Below are positions 34,901 to 49,034 of a stretch of DNA of 64,000 nucleotides, one piece after another; positions within the stretch are counted from its first letter, which is position 1; the number at the start of each line of letters is the position of its first letter. The stretch covers positions 14,860,584 through 14,924,583 of the forward strand of contig OY759271.1 of NCBI GenBank assembly GCA_963662155.1. The letters are read 5' to 3'. Below the pieces are notes generated by a model. It searched no databases. It saw only the letters and a list, made by a program, of their open reading frames with translations, and was not told the origin of the DNA. The DNA comes from Lamellibrachia columna. Lineage: Eukaryota > Annelida > Polychaeta > Sabellida > Siboglinidae. The translations under genes and the position numbers were made by a program.

Positions 34901-36379
34901 CGTGATGCGTAAACAACAACAACATAAATAATATATAATTATTGTACTTTTGTAAGTAAGTAAGAAACGGCGCATGCCGCTAAAGTTATAATTTAATATG
35001 AACTGATTAAGCCTTGAATCAAACACAAGTCGCATTTAAAGTTTTTGCAAAAAAACAAGTACTGCCCAACTTCTGGAACAAAAATATGTGAGGTCGATAA
35101 TGTAAAACATGAGGACACTCCACATCCTCTTCAGTTGCCAATTAACGCGATCGACGTGACTTTAGCGACATTGAAATGACGTCGGTATACGACGTCATTT
35201 CAACGTTTTGCGTCCATTAGGAAATTTAAAACGCTTTTTAAAATTACGCACGCACGCGCACAAGAAGTGGCATATCTAGGCCACATGTGTAAGGGGATTT
35301 GTTTTTTCTAAATGATGGCCTGAATAACTTTGTTTATTAAGTGATTTGCTTGTTATTAATATTAATAAAATTATATAGTGTACATGCATTTTCTTCATAA
35401 TTATTATAATGTTTAGAGTAATAACAACATTTAAAAATGTACTATAATATTATTTTAAAAAGGAATACATTATTAGATACCCGTTATAAATATTAAAAAT
35501 ACAAGATATGAAAGGTGCTTTGATCCAAACACCATTGAAATGGTGGGGAATGTAACATCGATCCATCGATCCATCCATCCACCCACCCACCTACCTATCT
35601 ATCAGAGCCTCATTTTGGACCTACAGACAATTTTTTTTCTTTTTGTAACCTAATTTTAGGTTTACCGTACATTTCGCGCGTTTTAAGCAACAGGGCGTAA
35701 ATGCCCCTTTAGCGGTAATCAAACGCGCGACGTCCATGTTCGGTGGAAGTAAGTCCTCACAAGTTCTGGGTTTACTTAACGATCTTAAGTCATAATGCTT
35801 ACGCATATGATGTTTAATATAGTTAACGAGGTTAGAAGCAGAACAATGCATCGGAAGTTAACATAAATGGTTCGCGTCAACGACGTGAAATGTCCGTTGG
35901 ACATTGTTGACGTGCACGATGTGTGCGATAATACAGTAATCTAACACGAATTGCACCAATAAACGAGAATACACAGACACAGTGCGTGCGCGCAGTGTAT
36001 GCCACATCAGATATCATATTAATTGTGCAATTGCACAGATATAGCATCCGCTTTCACATGTGTCCAGAATACATTTGGTAGGTACTATAAAAACTGCATT
36101 GCCATTGACATTTGTGGCATTGAGTGACAATTCAATTTCAAACGTCACTTAGCTTAGCTTTAGGCTTAGCCTAGCCCTTGGGCTAGGCTATGGCTAGGCT
36201 GGTATGATAAATTACAGCATATTGTCATATTACTGGTCGGTGTAGTTTTCAACCTACTTATAGAATATGCCATTTAAAAAAATCTGAAGAAACATTTTGT
36301 GCAAGAGATCGATATACCAAATCACTAACAGCTACTTCATCTATTCAATGCAAACAAATTATTAACCATTTCTGTCTTG

Positions 36380-38655
36380 TCTTGTCTTGTAGTATTACTG
36401 GCCAACACTCCTATGGAGTCAAATGGTCAGGGTTGGGTGCGCATGCTATTTAGTCATGTTTGTTTGGGACTAAGTGTGTGAGCGCTTGCTTAAATTGCTG
36501 TGGTTCTGTGATGTTAGCTGTTGCATCTGGTAATGAATTCCAATCTTTTATTGTTCGGGGAAAATAAGAAAATTTGTAACAGTTCTTGCTCGCGTGTATG
36601 GTATTGAAGGCTTTGCTATTTAGATGCCGTGAGTGGCGTTTGATGGAGGAGGTTTGCGACAGGCAATGATAGATGACTGTGGATGGCTTTGTGAAATATG
36701 GTGAGCCGTCTGTTTGTTCTCCTGGTTGTTAGTAGCTCTAGGTGTTATTTTTTAATCATTTTTGACACACACCCAGATTCTCTGGATGTGTAGTCGTTGT
36801 GGCAAAAGCGAGCCACTCGTCTTTGTACCATCTCTATTTTGTTAATGAGAACCTGGGTGTGTGGGTCCCATACGGATGATGAATATTCTAGGAGTGGGCG
36901 AACAAGGGTTGTGTAGGCGGTTGTTTTGATGTTTTTGGGGCATGAGTAGAGATTCCGTATGACGAATGCAAGTGTGCGGTTAGCTGAGGCAGTGATCTGA
37001 TGGATGTGTTTGTTCCAGGTGAGATCTTTGGTGATACAGACTCCTAGATAGGGATGACTGTCAGTTTCTTGTAGTGTTGAATCTCCTAGCATGTAATTGT
37101 AGTGTTTTATATGTCTTGCGTGTGTAATTCTCATGACGAAGCATTTTTGGGTATTGAAATGCATTTGCCAGTCATGTTCCCATTGTGCCAGCCTGTTTAG
37201 ATCTTTCTGGAGTTCGTGTGAGTCAAACTCATTTTTTATTTCTCTATAGAGGACACAGTCATCTGCAAACAGACGGACTGTGGAGTGAATATTGTCAGGT
37301 AGGTCAATGATGTATATGAGGAAAAGTAACGGTCCCAGTCCCGTGCCCTGGGGTACACCCGAAACAACGTTGGTCCAGGTCGAGTGTTCTCCACCGACAA
37401 CAACTCTTTGTTTGCGACATTTAAGGAAGTTTGCGATCCAGGTGTGTGTATTATTGTGGATGCCATATCTGTTTAATTGATTTAGAAGCCGGTTGTGGGG
37501 GACGGTGTCAAATGCTTTTGAGAAGTCCATTATTATCATGTCAGTCTGGGATTTATTATTTAAAGAATTAGCTAGATCGTGTGTGGTGAGTATTAATTAA
37601 GATTCTGTGGAGTGTTTTCTGCGGAAGCCATGTTGTCTGTCTGTTAAGATTGCGTATTGGTCAAAGTGGTTCATGATGTTAGAGAATACAATGTGTTCAA
37701 GGATTTTGCAACATATCGATGTTAAGGAGATGGGACGATAGTTTAATGCAAGGGACCGGTCTCCCTTCTTGAATATGGGGGTGATGTTGGCCCATAACCA
37801 AGAGAGTGGGAGTTCCCCTGTGCTGAGTGATTTCTGGAAGATTAGACTGAGGGCTGGAGCCAATTCGTTGGCGGCAAGTTGGAGGATTTTGGCGGGCACC
37901 TCGTCGGGTCCTGTTGCCTTGTTTGGATTTAAGTCGTGAAGTAGTTTAGCAACCCCTTCTGTTGTGATGATGATGTCTGGCATGGCTGGTATGTTTGTGT
38001 TTGGTTCTTGTGGTAGGTTGGTGTTTTCGCTTGTGAAGACTGACTTGAACTGGTTATTCAGAATTTCGTCTTTCAGTTTGTTATCTGACTCTAACCTGTT
38101 GTCTTTGGTTAAGGTTGGTATACCGATTGTATCAACTTTCAGGCTTTTGATGTAGGACCAGAATCGTTTGGGCGAGACAGAACAAATGGACGAGATATAT
38201 CTTCTATGTGCAGTTCTTGTCTCTTCGTGTGTGCTCTTACGTGCTTTACGAAAAATTTCATAACTGGTTTGATTTTTCGGTTGTTTGTGCGTGTTGAAAG
38301 CTCTTTGTTTACGTTTGTGTAATCGTTTGATTCGCCTGTTGATCCAAGGTGTTTGGTTATGCTTAGATATTATTTTGGTTGGTATGTGAGAGTTCATTAT
38401 TGATTCAAGAACAGTTTGGAATTCCGTGTACATTTCATTGATTGTGTTCATGGATGTATCCCTTGATGTGAATTCGTTATTCCATTTGAGTAGTTCTTCT
38501 TTCAGAGCCTGTATGTTAGCTTTGGGGTACATGTATATTTTGCGCGGTTTTTGTTTGATAACCCTGGGCTTGCAGCTGTTTATGATTACTGGGATGCCGT
38601 CATGGGCAGTACTACAGCCCTGATATGCTGTGAGCACTGAATACTGCATTCCCAG
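36380..38655 (-). mobile_element. Jockey/CR1-type LINE, 5'-truncated, nearly intact reverse transcriptase
   Basis: A minus-strand frame runs from 38649 to 36745 with one internal stop. It has the RT motifs TGPDEVPAKIL, NITPIFKKGDRSLALNYRPI, DRQHGFRRKHSTES, MDFSKAFDTVPHNRLL, SGVPQGTGLGPLLFLIYI and LFADDCVLY (FADD as catalytic box), then QWEHDWQMHFNTQKC and YLGVCITKDLTWNKHI. Its first residues look like the end of an APE-type endonuclease, so most of the 5' half is missing. TAA at 37599-37597 replaces a codon in an otherwise uninterrupted frame. Homologous text with stops continues to about 36380. Confidence 0.92.
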
Positions 38656-39114
38656 TGAATATGCAAGAAAATCAATTGCATCACTTCAAGTCAAGATTTC
38701 AGCAACAAAACGCATTTTATGAATAGGAATATTATATTTATTCTGAAAGTACGATAATCAGCGTGTAAAATGAGCCATATCATTTTACATTTCGTCGTCA
38801 TGGTAACCAGCAATCCAAGATGGCCACCACGATTTCAACGTTTTTGCAGTTGCTGAACGCAGTTGTATGCCAATGTACATATTTAATGTAAACTACTGAT
38901 GTTGATCATGCTACAGGAGTGTACTATGATATAAAATACAATATAAAATACATTTTGTAGAGTATGAGAAAGTGAAAAACGAGTTATCTGTATTTTAAAC
39001 ATATGACAGAAGTGTTCATTTGTATATTTGCATTCATCGCTACTGGACCGATTCCAATCAAACTTTGCATGTTGACGGATTCACAGACACCTTTTTCTTC
39101 TAACAAAAATGAAA

Positions 39115-39372
39115 CTACGCATCATCCAGCATTGATAGTACAGTGCGCAGCTCTTCCTCAGCGTTTACACTGTCACATTCATCATCACTGACGTCCGAGT
39201 AGCCATCGAAAATACTCCCGCTGTCATTATATGTTTTGCCTCCGGCTCGGTCACTAAGTTCGCCAACATCATTGTTCTTTCGATCGTCAACTTCCAACAA
39301 AGATTCATCGCTAAAACTATCAAATAATCCGTCCAAAACTAAATCGTCAGTTGAAGTAAAGCCGTCTGCCAT
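39115..39372 (-). pseudogene. Acidic 85-residue open frame, possible transposase N-terminus
   Basis: From ATG at 39372 to a stop at 39115 the frame encodes MADGFTSTDDLVLDGLFDSF, then a Ser/Asp/Glu-rich sequence ending LRTVLSMLDDA. Such acidic beginnings occur in piggyBac-type transposases, and the nearby repeated 'CCGGCCTGTC' words (39533-39590) are also suggestive. No catalytic core is visible. It may be a relic, or a first exon of an unknown gene. Confidence 0.2.
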
Positions 39373-40671
39373 TAAAAATCTCCGTAAAATTATATTGAGC
39401 GATACTAAATGATTGCCGCTACCGAATAGCTAATTCATTCGCCGTGACAACCGTATATAACAAGTGGCTCCACTTAGTGGATAATTATGAGTAAAAGCGA
39501 TTTAAATGGTGAACGTAGCCAATGCTGGTGTACCGGCCTGTCGTACTGTAACGTCACCCACCGCAAGGCCAGTATACCGGCCTGTCATACTGAAATGGTT
39601 AAAACAGTCATTTTTAGTGAAAACTTACGAATATTGAACACTCAAACCATGTCACGCGAGACAAGGAAACTGGCGGAATTCAACCTATATATATGGCAAG
39701 CCATACAGACATTCTTTTTTTATTTTACTACTTTTTTCATTTTACTACTGTTCCAATTATTTCAACTTTTTATAATAATCAGCTTTGTGATAGTGCGTTT
39801 TGAAACACACACATATACTTGTATTAGATGTGTAAATTAATGTAGTAAATTTTTTCTCGTATATTTCACATTTTAATTATTCCTTCTTTTATGACAAGAC
39901 TGGCTTGCCATACATCTACCACAAAAAAGGCGATTGTCATGTGGCCAAGAACAAGACATGCTTCAGTAGACGCTCAATAATAATATCTGGTAAGCATGCA
40001 AAGTCATTTTTTATCAATGTATGCAGATCATAAAAGTGTTCCATGTTATATTATATATCAAAATATATTTTGCTCAGACAAGACTCTGTATCGTTATTGT
40101 CGTAAACAGACGCTGTGACGTCTCTAACGCGATATCAAGCGAGATTTCAATGGGTTGAAAACTGCAATGGTAACTATACTTGCTACTGCCAGTGCCTGGT
40201 ATATTAATGTAAATACTAATTAACTATCGCATGGCTGTTATGCTAATTATGCAGTAGAGCAGGTTATCCTAGATATATAGTGCATCACTAAAGTTATTTG
40301 ACAATTTAACCATGTATAAATATAAAATTATGACCTTTTTATAATAAAAAAATGCAACATCACATTCATGCAGTATGGCGGCGGGTGATTACGAACTATA
40401 TTCAATAATACAACTTACAATAAGTTGTTTTGGAGCTTATTTCTTCATTAGTATGTCACAGAATTCATATGTAGCGACATTAGTATGTGTCGGGTTTAAA
40501 TTATAGGTTATTAGTTCTGATTCAGCTCTGTATAGCAGTTGTTAAATAAGAACCCCCCCCAGCAGGACTAGAAATTAAGTTTTGTGGGCAGCAAGCCCTT
40601 AGCCAGATATAAAATTTTGCCTGTTTTGAACATTCTAAAAGGTGTAACCTTAAATGCACGAACGGCTTCCA

Positions 40672-40880
40672 CGTGACAGCCATTATTGGCCCAAATAATT
40701 TTTTGTTCGCTGGCAAGCCAATGCTGGTTGACATAATGACAGCCATTATTGGCCCGTTTGGTTTTTCTACTGGTAAGCCAATGCAAGTTGGGCAAATGTC
40801 AAAAGACAGCCATTGTATTGGCCGAATTAGGTTTTCTCAATGGCAGGCCAATTCCGGTTTAGTCATTATTAGCCCAGTCG
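40672..40880. repeat. About 65-bp degenerate tandem repeat, 3 units
   Basis: Units start CAGCCATTATTGGCC and contain 'GGCAAGCCAATGC' and 'GGTTTTTCTA'-like blocks. Copies are diverged. Noncoding. Confidence 0.7.
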
Positions 40881-41359
40881 AGTCTTACTAGCTGTGCAGC
40901 GAGGTTGGTATTATCACCTGCACAGTAATACTAACAGAGGAAGAGCAAACACATGAAGGTTCGTGAAAAAGTAACTTGAAACTCTATTTTAAATATATAA
41001 ACATGGAAGTACTATTTGAAGCATGTTTGAAGTCTGTTTGAAGACTAAGTACATGCATGCAAATACTAATGAACTAATATGATTACAATCACACTAAAAA
41101 CCAAATGTTTGACACTAAAAGTAAAGCAATACAACAAATAAAAATAGAAGATATAGCACTGAATAATACAATTGGTTTTGAAAGTAATACATTGAAACAC
41201 TACTTCTTTGATAAAACAACAATCATCCAGATTCAGTATTGCCTGTTGCACAAAAACAATATGAATTTACTATACTAGACTGAGCACAGCCTAATCATTC
41301 GTGGTTTTCCTGCCGTATGAGTTTTCTTTCAGCAACCGGGAAACTGCTGTTGATAGTAG

Positions 41360-41830
41360 GGCCTACACGCTGATTATATATGTGAATTGGAGCCCGAGCC
41401 AGGCTAAATTTCGAAGTCGACCGTGATCGCGCTTTGCCACTGCAAAGAGTGCCAGTGGTGGACGACAGTAAAGTACAGTATCTCCATTACTAGCGGCTGG
41501 CTCATCAACATTATGGACCTCCATAAACGTAACAAATGATGCTGACTCGGACTGTTCATGGACAATCGCATGAACGCTGCTTTTATTCACATTTACGAAA
41601 AGGCATCGATTGTCATGAACTTTGACATTGACATATCACATCTTTTCACTCGTTGGCAGGTGCCATTTTGAACTCGCCCCACGACATCCGGGTCGCGGAA
41701 TTGTTTCTTCAAATGAGAGCGCCAATGGATAGGCACTGAGAAAGGCCATAGAAACGTGTTTCCCAACCAATGACATACACGATTACAATAAATAGAGATA
41801 AACCGCAGTATCATTGTTTTGTTTTGTCAA
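41360..41830. promoter_or_regulatory. CpG-richer segment with CCAAT boxes, possible promoter
   Basis: GC- and CpG-content rise above the surrounding sequence and CCAAT words occur near 41731 and 41763. Short open frames on the minus strand (for example MNKSSVHAIVHEQSESASF) have no recognised homologue. It could be the promoter and first noncoding exon of SAAL1 or of an unseen gene. Confidence 0.2.
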
Positions 41831-42804
41831 GGTTAAAAATATGTAGTCTTAGCGGTATTCGCTGTTCTGCCGCCAACAACATTATCGAATCACGATTGCG
41901 TGTGCTAAAAGTCACTAAGAAAGTTCAAAAAAATGTATTATGAAAAACATATCTTGTAAAAGAAAAACCTGTGCTAAGGGCCTGGTGGGCAGTGGACCAC
42001 AAAACCACTAGTGATGGAAATCTGGTGGTCCTACCAAACTTCTGGTTGTCAGGTCAGGATTTAGTGAACTGAAGGTAACTTTCTTTCTCACAAAACTAGG
42101 ATGACAGCATATGGGGGGGGTACTGCCAGTAAAACATGTTTTTTATTTATTATTAAGGCTAATGATGCATATTCAGTTAGCATTTGTAAATATTGTAACA
42201 AAGTATCTTTTCCTCAGCGTTATATTTGATAAGTGAATGATCTCTGTTGAACTCGGACTCAGCTAGCACTGCTGATTGTCCATTGCAATATAGTAGAACA
42301 ATTTGTTACATAAATGAAATAGTTAAACTGTTTTTGTAATCTTTCCTGTTTAATTAAAATGCTCCATCCTTGTTGTTTTACTGGAGTGAAATAAATTAAC
42401 ATATTCAAATGTTGAGTGCATTGCTCTGGTCAGAATGCGCAAGTAGGTGATCAGAAATGTTTTGTGTGGTTTTCCTTAGCATATCCATCCATCCATCTGT
42501 TGACAACCTTGTATACCAATTGTTACATTGCCTAACCCTGTGGTTTTTGTGCGCCTTTGAGTTCAGTTGTCTGAGGATGTGTGTGCATGCTTGTGTGCGT
42601 GCGTGCATGCGTGCGTGCGTGCGTGTGTCTGTAAGGGGTGATCTCAAACACTGATGTACGACACTACACAGAATTCATTGGGGTGGGGGGTTAGCTGCTG
42701 TTTTGCTAAGTGTTGTACATCGATACATTTTTCCCAGAAGTATAATTTTTTCTGAACAAGTTCATAAAGGTGCTGACTTTGAGTGCATGTGTGCAATCTT
42801 GCAT

Positions 42805-43145
42805 TACAAAGGTACATTCTTATATAGCGCGGTATCCAGTCCTTGGAATTGTTCAAAGTGCCTTACACTTCACTCCCTGGCATACAAGTTCATTTCAGCT
42901 GTATTTTGACTTCTCTGGGAAGCATTCAGCAATGCTGCAATTTAATACTGCGCGAAGACTGTTTGTTCAAATATCCATCTCTGTCTGTAACCAGGTACTT
43001 ATTTATACAACTGAGAGAACTGTATCAATGTGTGATGAACGAAATTGCCAAAGCTTCAAAACGGCAACAAGAAGATTAGAGACTGGCTTCTCTCAATTGA
43101 GAGCTCGATGTTCTTACCACTATGCTACGACAATGGCTGATGAGC
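42805..43145 (-). mobile_element. tRNA-derived SINE, copy 3
   Basis: Same body as copies 1 and 2 (CAGTCCTTGGAATTG, AAAGTGCCTTACACTTCAC, ACTTCTCTGGGAAGCATTC, TTTATACAACTGAGAGAACT). The tRNA-like head at the right end is more decayed. Confidence 0.75.
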
Positions 43146-43681
43146 CACAGGCCTGACAATCATGGAGTTGCACACAGGTCGATGTAATTCAAAGTGTCAT
43201 GTAGCGAGGCTTGTTTTGTATGGTGTTGTCATCTCAAAGTGCACATACTCCAATTATGACTGGCCCCATTATTTGTCTAATAATGTTCATTTCAGCATGA
43301 CAGTGCAAACATCATATTTCACCAGTCGCTATCAAATAGCAAGGTTATATGTTAAAACTTAAATGATTTGAGGTCTATACATACATTATAGTATTGGCGA
43401 CTTTATTATTTATTGCACTTTTGTTAAGGTGTACCAGAATAATGTGTTTCTTGTTACACGACTGAGTAACGGACTGACCCTATTAAATGTAGCCGCCCCT
43501 AGAAGTTCTCACACATCGCACATACAAGGAAAATATGTCATTTATTTGCAATCTTGTATACATGCACAAGGGAAAACTTGAATATCTAGCTGTTAAAAAC
43601 CCAGAAATATGTTTTCCCATATCAGTCTGAAGAAATTGTGGGTGACATCTGCCTACTGTTGTGAATGTCTAAAGTGATGTA

Positions 43682-44400
43682 CAGGGTGTTCCTAAATTAT
43701 CTGACCTATTTTGAATATAGATAAAAAGAATAACTAATAGACATAGGAAACTGTAGTTTGCACCATCTTGTTGCCCGACTCAATGAATTTATACTGACAG
43801 TTTTCTTTTTAGGTGTTCTTCAGTGAGTGCAGTAAACTTGAAAATCAAAATGGCGACCATGCAAGAAAATATTCAGTGCATTGTGTGGCTTGCAGAGACC
43901 AAGTGAAAGCCTTGCGCTGCAGTCTGCCATTTCGCAGCAGCCTGCCATTTCACTGCAGTGCCTGTCCCAACAACAGTTTGTAGGCATACATATGAAGCCA
44001 TTTGTGAATGATACGGTGCAAGGTTGTTGCATCTCCTCATTGCTGTAGCACACTGCCAGTCCCCAAGAACCACTCCCAGATATTTGGTTCCGGCAGTGGT
44101 TCCTTCTTGTATTGCCATCTGTAATTACACCGCACCACAGTCACTGAGTTGGTCTATGCAAGCCACACAATACATTGAGCCTTCTCTTTCACGGTCGCCA
44201 TTTTGTTTTTTGAGGTTACTGTACTAACTGGATACTAGTGGATAGACACCTAAAAAGAAAACTGTCAGTAAAAACTTGTTTGTTGGCTCCTGGTTGGGCT
44301 ACAAGACGGTACAAACTACATGATTCTATGTCAATTAGTTATTTTTTAATTTACATTAAAAAATAAGTGAGATAATTTAGGAATTGGTGTATATTGGAAC
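43682..44400. mobile_element. DNA transposon derivative with TIRs of about 230 bp
   Basis: The left arm (43682-43910) and right arm (44150-44400) are inverted repeats containing TTCCTAAATTATCT, ACTGACAGTTTTCTTTTTAG, AAAATGGCGACC and ATTGTGTGGCTTGCAGAGACC. The arm text encodes a start such as MATMQENIQCIVWLAETK, like the helix-turn-helix beginning of mariner/IS630-type transposases, on both arms. The centre is short and lacks a DDE core, so the element is nonautonomous. Confidence 0.7.
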
Positions 44401-46726
44401 ACTACAATCAAGACAGTATTACAAGTAGAATGCTATTCATGATCATATATCAGGTAGACCAGAGGTAGAGTACTATTGTAATTGTTATTAACTATTTTAT
44501 TTTTGGAGAGGTACGTTGCATACACAGTGAACGTTTCGATGGTAGATGATGATGGACTAACAATAAATATTCAGATGTGCTAGAAAAAGATGAGAAAGCA
44601 GGCAGTTTGTGTCCCTAACAAAATAGAAATGAATTTATATGGATCAAAGACAGTAGACTATTCTACTTTCTTTGTGTGAATTCACACAGTTGCAAGCTAG
44701 TCATTAAAAAACACTTTATTTTACATATAAATAACAAAGTACCACCTTATTGCAAAATGCCCATGAGAATAAACACGAAATAACAAATTTGCAAAAGGTT
44801 GGTCACCTGTCATACAACCATGTTGGTAGATGGTAACTCAGTCAACCTTGGAAACAAATACGCAGTTTTCTTTCAAGACTTAAAAACAAAATATCTGCAG
44901 AAGTCAATCAGGATCTGTGTATAAATTGGTAATCAGTAAGAACCTGTGTAATTTTCTAACATATACCCCAGATAACAACTTTGTAAACAAGTCACTTGGA
45001 TCTGTGGTTGTGCCTATATGGAATGGCTTACTATTGGGCCATACCATTGTCCTGGACTGACCAGCTGCTGTGTCCACTGTTAGTGACCTACCCCTGACCT
45101 TGCAGTGTGTATGTTATGTAACACTGTCATGTTCTAGGATCGAGCGATATACACTGGCTGACCCCACACACTCTTCTTATTATATGCTACCAGGTGTCTA
45201 TGCCAGGGAAAGTGAAAGATTCCACACAGGAAAATGGAAAAACATGTTGTGGAATCATTACTAACTCTAGAGAAGGAAAACTCTGAAATGCTTCCATCCA
45301 CACTAGACCGCCCCAACCCCCACCCCCGCCCACAGGTTTCAGAGTAGACCATAACCTCCCTGGGGGGAGGTTGTAGACTTGTCTGTTTCTTCCCCCTCTG
45401 ACTAGAACTTCCCCCTTCATCCGCAACATTTGCCACTTTATAAAATATTTCTACAGAACTTCATTCAGCATAATGAGTACAGCCAAACAGGATAGTTATG
45501 TATAATCTTTGTATTTTTGGGATTATTTATTTCAGACAAGTTATCCATAGAAATAAAGAATTCACATTACACTACGTACCTACACTTCACCTTTTTTCTG
45601 CAGCAAAATGTCTGTTTGGTATTATTCTTATCACAACCATGTTTAAGTCAGTATAATGTAAAAACACAATTTTTGTACTTTTTGTGATGCAATTAATATC
45701 AGTGTGTAACATAGTATTGCTGGAAAAGTCCCCAAAATAAAAAAAAATTATGTTTTAGATCAGCTACCAATGCACATATTTGTGTACTGCTTGATTTGTT
45801 TGATAGACAATTATGTGCCTTAAAGTTCTGTGAATGAGCATTTCAATAGGTTGTGTAGGTGGTAATTTTGAACTTATCAATCAGTTTTTAATAAGGTAAT
45901 ATATATATTTATATATATATATATATCCTAAAGAGATGCTTTTTAAAGGGTAGAGTCTGTACACGGATGTTGACGTTTGATAAACATATTGACAGATAAC
46001 GTAGAAACAACTTGCTAATCACGTTTTTACATTATAGTTAATGATGTCCTAAATGTGCATGCAGTGTCTGCATTTTGACTTTGGAGAAATGAGGTGTTGG
46101 TTTAGACTGCCCAGGCCCCACTGTGCAGCTAGGGCATATGACAATAGGGTAGTTTTGGGCCATTCTTTGGGGGGTTGCCTACAAGGCACATTCCATGTCA
46201 TATGGCTGGGAAACTGATTGATATGAAGAGAAGCAAATAATGTTTATTTACTGGTTCAGTGTGAAAGAGCTGAGCTGTTGGTGGTTTAGATAATTTATTG
46301 GTATCGTGGCATGTGAGGGACAGAACAATAACAATGTTCAGGTGCGAGTATCTGTTTGTCAACAACCACTCAGTGGGGGGGGGTAGTTTAATCTCTTGAG
46401 TTCACAAGAGTGCTCTCAATTTTGTCTGTTCCCCCATCAGGTCAAACTAGAATCAACAGCTGATCAGCTGTGCATGTGTTGTGAGTGCGACTGTGCATTT
46501 GTGTGCACAAGCCTATGTAAATGTAACTGTTTATTCGAAATTGCATTTCCACCCAAAATCCTCTGCCGTCCCTCTCTCTGATGATGACTTGCGTATCCCT
46601 GTTCATGATCAAAGTTATAATTGCTTAATGATTCTGGTTGGTTGCACCTTTGAGCTCGGGTTCCTTTAGGTGCTACAGAAGTTTAGTATTATTATGTAAT
46701 TGTGTGTGCTTGCATATATGTGTTCA

Positions 46727-46800
46727 CATACATACATACATACATACATACATACATACATACATACATACATACATACATGCATATATATATATATATG
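46727..46800. repeat. (CATA)n/(TA)n microsatellite
   Basis: About 14 CATA units followed by TA. Smaller GT/GC-rich runs occur at 47058-47092 and 48239-48276. Confidence 0.95.
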
Positions 46801-48344
46801 CATATATGTAATGTATACATGTGCACATATGTGTAGGTACATTAGAAGACAGGCTGATGTACGAACTTTGATGATAAAATTCTATCCACTGTAAAAACTA
46901 TTGCCCTAATGATAATTATCAAAGTAATCATTGACTATAAACTTGCTAATAGAGTCATCATAAAATATTACAAGTTTCTTGATTAGCTTAATTCATATTT
47001 GGTGATATTAGTAAATCTATTACTAAATGGTATACAGTTAGTACAGTGCATAATGGTAGTGCGTGCGTGCGTGTGTGTGTGTGCGTGCATGTATTGTCAA
47101 TTTATGCATTGTGGTCAACATTGAATAACCTGTTTCTAGCAAGTCAATTATCTTGCTGATGTCAAGGGCAGTCAAGGTTGAATAATCATGTCAAATAAAT
47201 AGTTATGAACGTTGACATTTTCAATCGATATTCCGGATAGTGCTGACGTAGAAACAGGTCTTTTGGCAGCCTTGTACTAGAAATATTTCTGGCCAGAAAT
47301 CAGAGTCACGTATGTTGTAAAGCATGATTCAAGTCATGAGTCTGGTTGTAGGTTAACTAGGCTTATGACGTGTTTATTGACATTTGATCATTCACTGGGT
47401 CGACTGGCTTTCACACGTTGCGTAGACAACCGTGCGTTTACAATGCAACATTGGATACGTGTTCTTGCAGAGTGCATAACGTGTTATTGCAACTCAGATT
47501 TTCACATTTTTAATACATCAGGATGTAAGCATGTTGTAAAAGGCCTTCTACCATACTACTGACAAAATAAAAAATATGTCTAAAAATTCTTGTAGCGACT
47601 TCCCATATATTTCTACAGAGACAGGGCCACAACTGTAAGATATGCTGGGACCTACTGTTCAGTTTCAGCGTACTCTCTTGGACAACTCTCTCTGTCTGTA
47701 CCAATGTGAATATATCTTCCTTGACGCATTATGTACATTGCAATCTTTTTTGCCAATACTGGAAGTAACATAGCTCTGAGCTTAGTTTATCCTCCTATGA
47801 ATACACGAATTAGTGACATAAATCTTCTCCTTTTGCATGCGTCTTTTAATTGTTATTTCCCATGTGCAAATTTATGATTTTTCCTGTGCAAGAATATTCT
47901 GTGGTTGTCTGTATAACAAATGTGTGCTGAATCCATCTGGTGGAGTGCACCTGTTCACCTCTGTATCTCAGTCTACTGCACCGATTGACCCCCACCAGGA
48001 TTCTCCAACACACAAACAACATCTACGCAATATCAGCTTGATTTCTTGACTTTTCTGCCAACTTAATGACAGAGAGTATGACCTGGGGCCAACCCAGTGA
48101 CATTGACCTGCTTGCATAAATTAACCCAGTAAGCGATTGCGCTAGTTTCCCACTGGTGTTGTTGGATCTTACAGCAAGCATCCAGGCACACCTATTGCCA
48201 CATCAACAGATAAACACATTGCACTTATAATGACCATTAGGTGTGTGTGTGTGCATGCGTGCGTGCATGCATGCGTGTATGGGGGGTATTCAGTTGTGCC
48301 AGATTTGTTAAAATCTACAGCTGGTTACATGTTTTATTTATAAA

Positions 48345-48640
48345 AAAAATATTTGCCTTGGTTTCTCAGTGATGTCATACCATAAATTTGGTGGTAGAAG
48401 TTAACATTTTTGAAAATGCATTTTAAATATATATATATTTGAGTTTTTTCAGATGTTAGAGCAGGTGTATATTTTTTATTGTTGAAATCCAGGGCCATGA
48501 ATTGTTTTCTTAAAAAACAGCCCTCATAAGGTCTAAAGGTTGTTCCTTCTCTGATTGGCTGGTCCATCTGTTTATTTTGGTTCTGTGCTGGTTAGATCCA
48601 GATAGAAAAAACCTGTATTTAGTACACAAATCCTTTCTCT
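48345..48640. repeat. Dispersed repeat, copy A
   Basis: Shares ordered blocks with 49035-49240: ATTTGCC-TG-TTTCTCAGT, AATTGTTTTCT, ACAGCCC-ATAAG-TCTAA, CTGTTTATTTT and TAGATCCAGAT. Family not recognised. Confidence 0.65.
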
Positions 48641-49034
48641 GACACTCTCTGACTGTCTTTCGTAAATTCGCTGAGAAAAGAGTTTGGCCACAGACATTTT
48701 GTGTAGCGTTCCTGTGAAGCACCTGCAGCCAATCGGCATCATTATCGAGATGCTACACTAAATTTTTTTTGTCTGATTTAAATTTTCTGTCGCATGTTTT
48801 TTGTCTGATTTAACTTTTCAGTCTGATTGTTGTATCAATGTAATCAAAGCTTAAAGTTAATTCGAATTGCATTGTATAAACTGAAAAAAATTTACTCTTA
48901 TTTTATGAATTCAACAAATGCCCGAATGACATCGTAATTAACTAATTATGGCATGGCTCCAGAGCTGTCTATAGAAAGCACTGGCAAAGTTTAGGCAGAA
49001 TTTTTTTATCTAGACTAGATTATTTTATTTGTTA

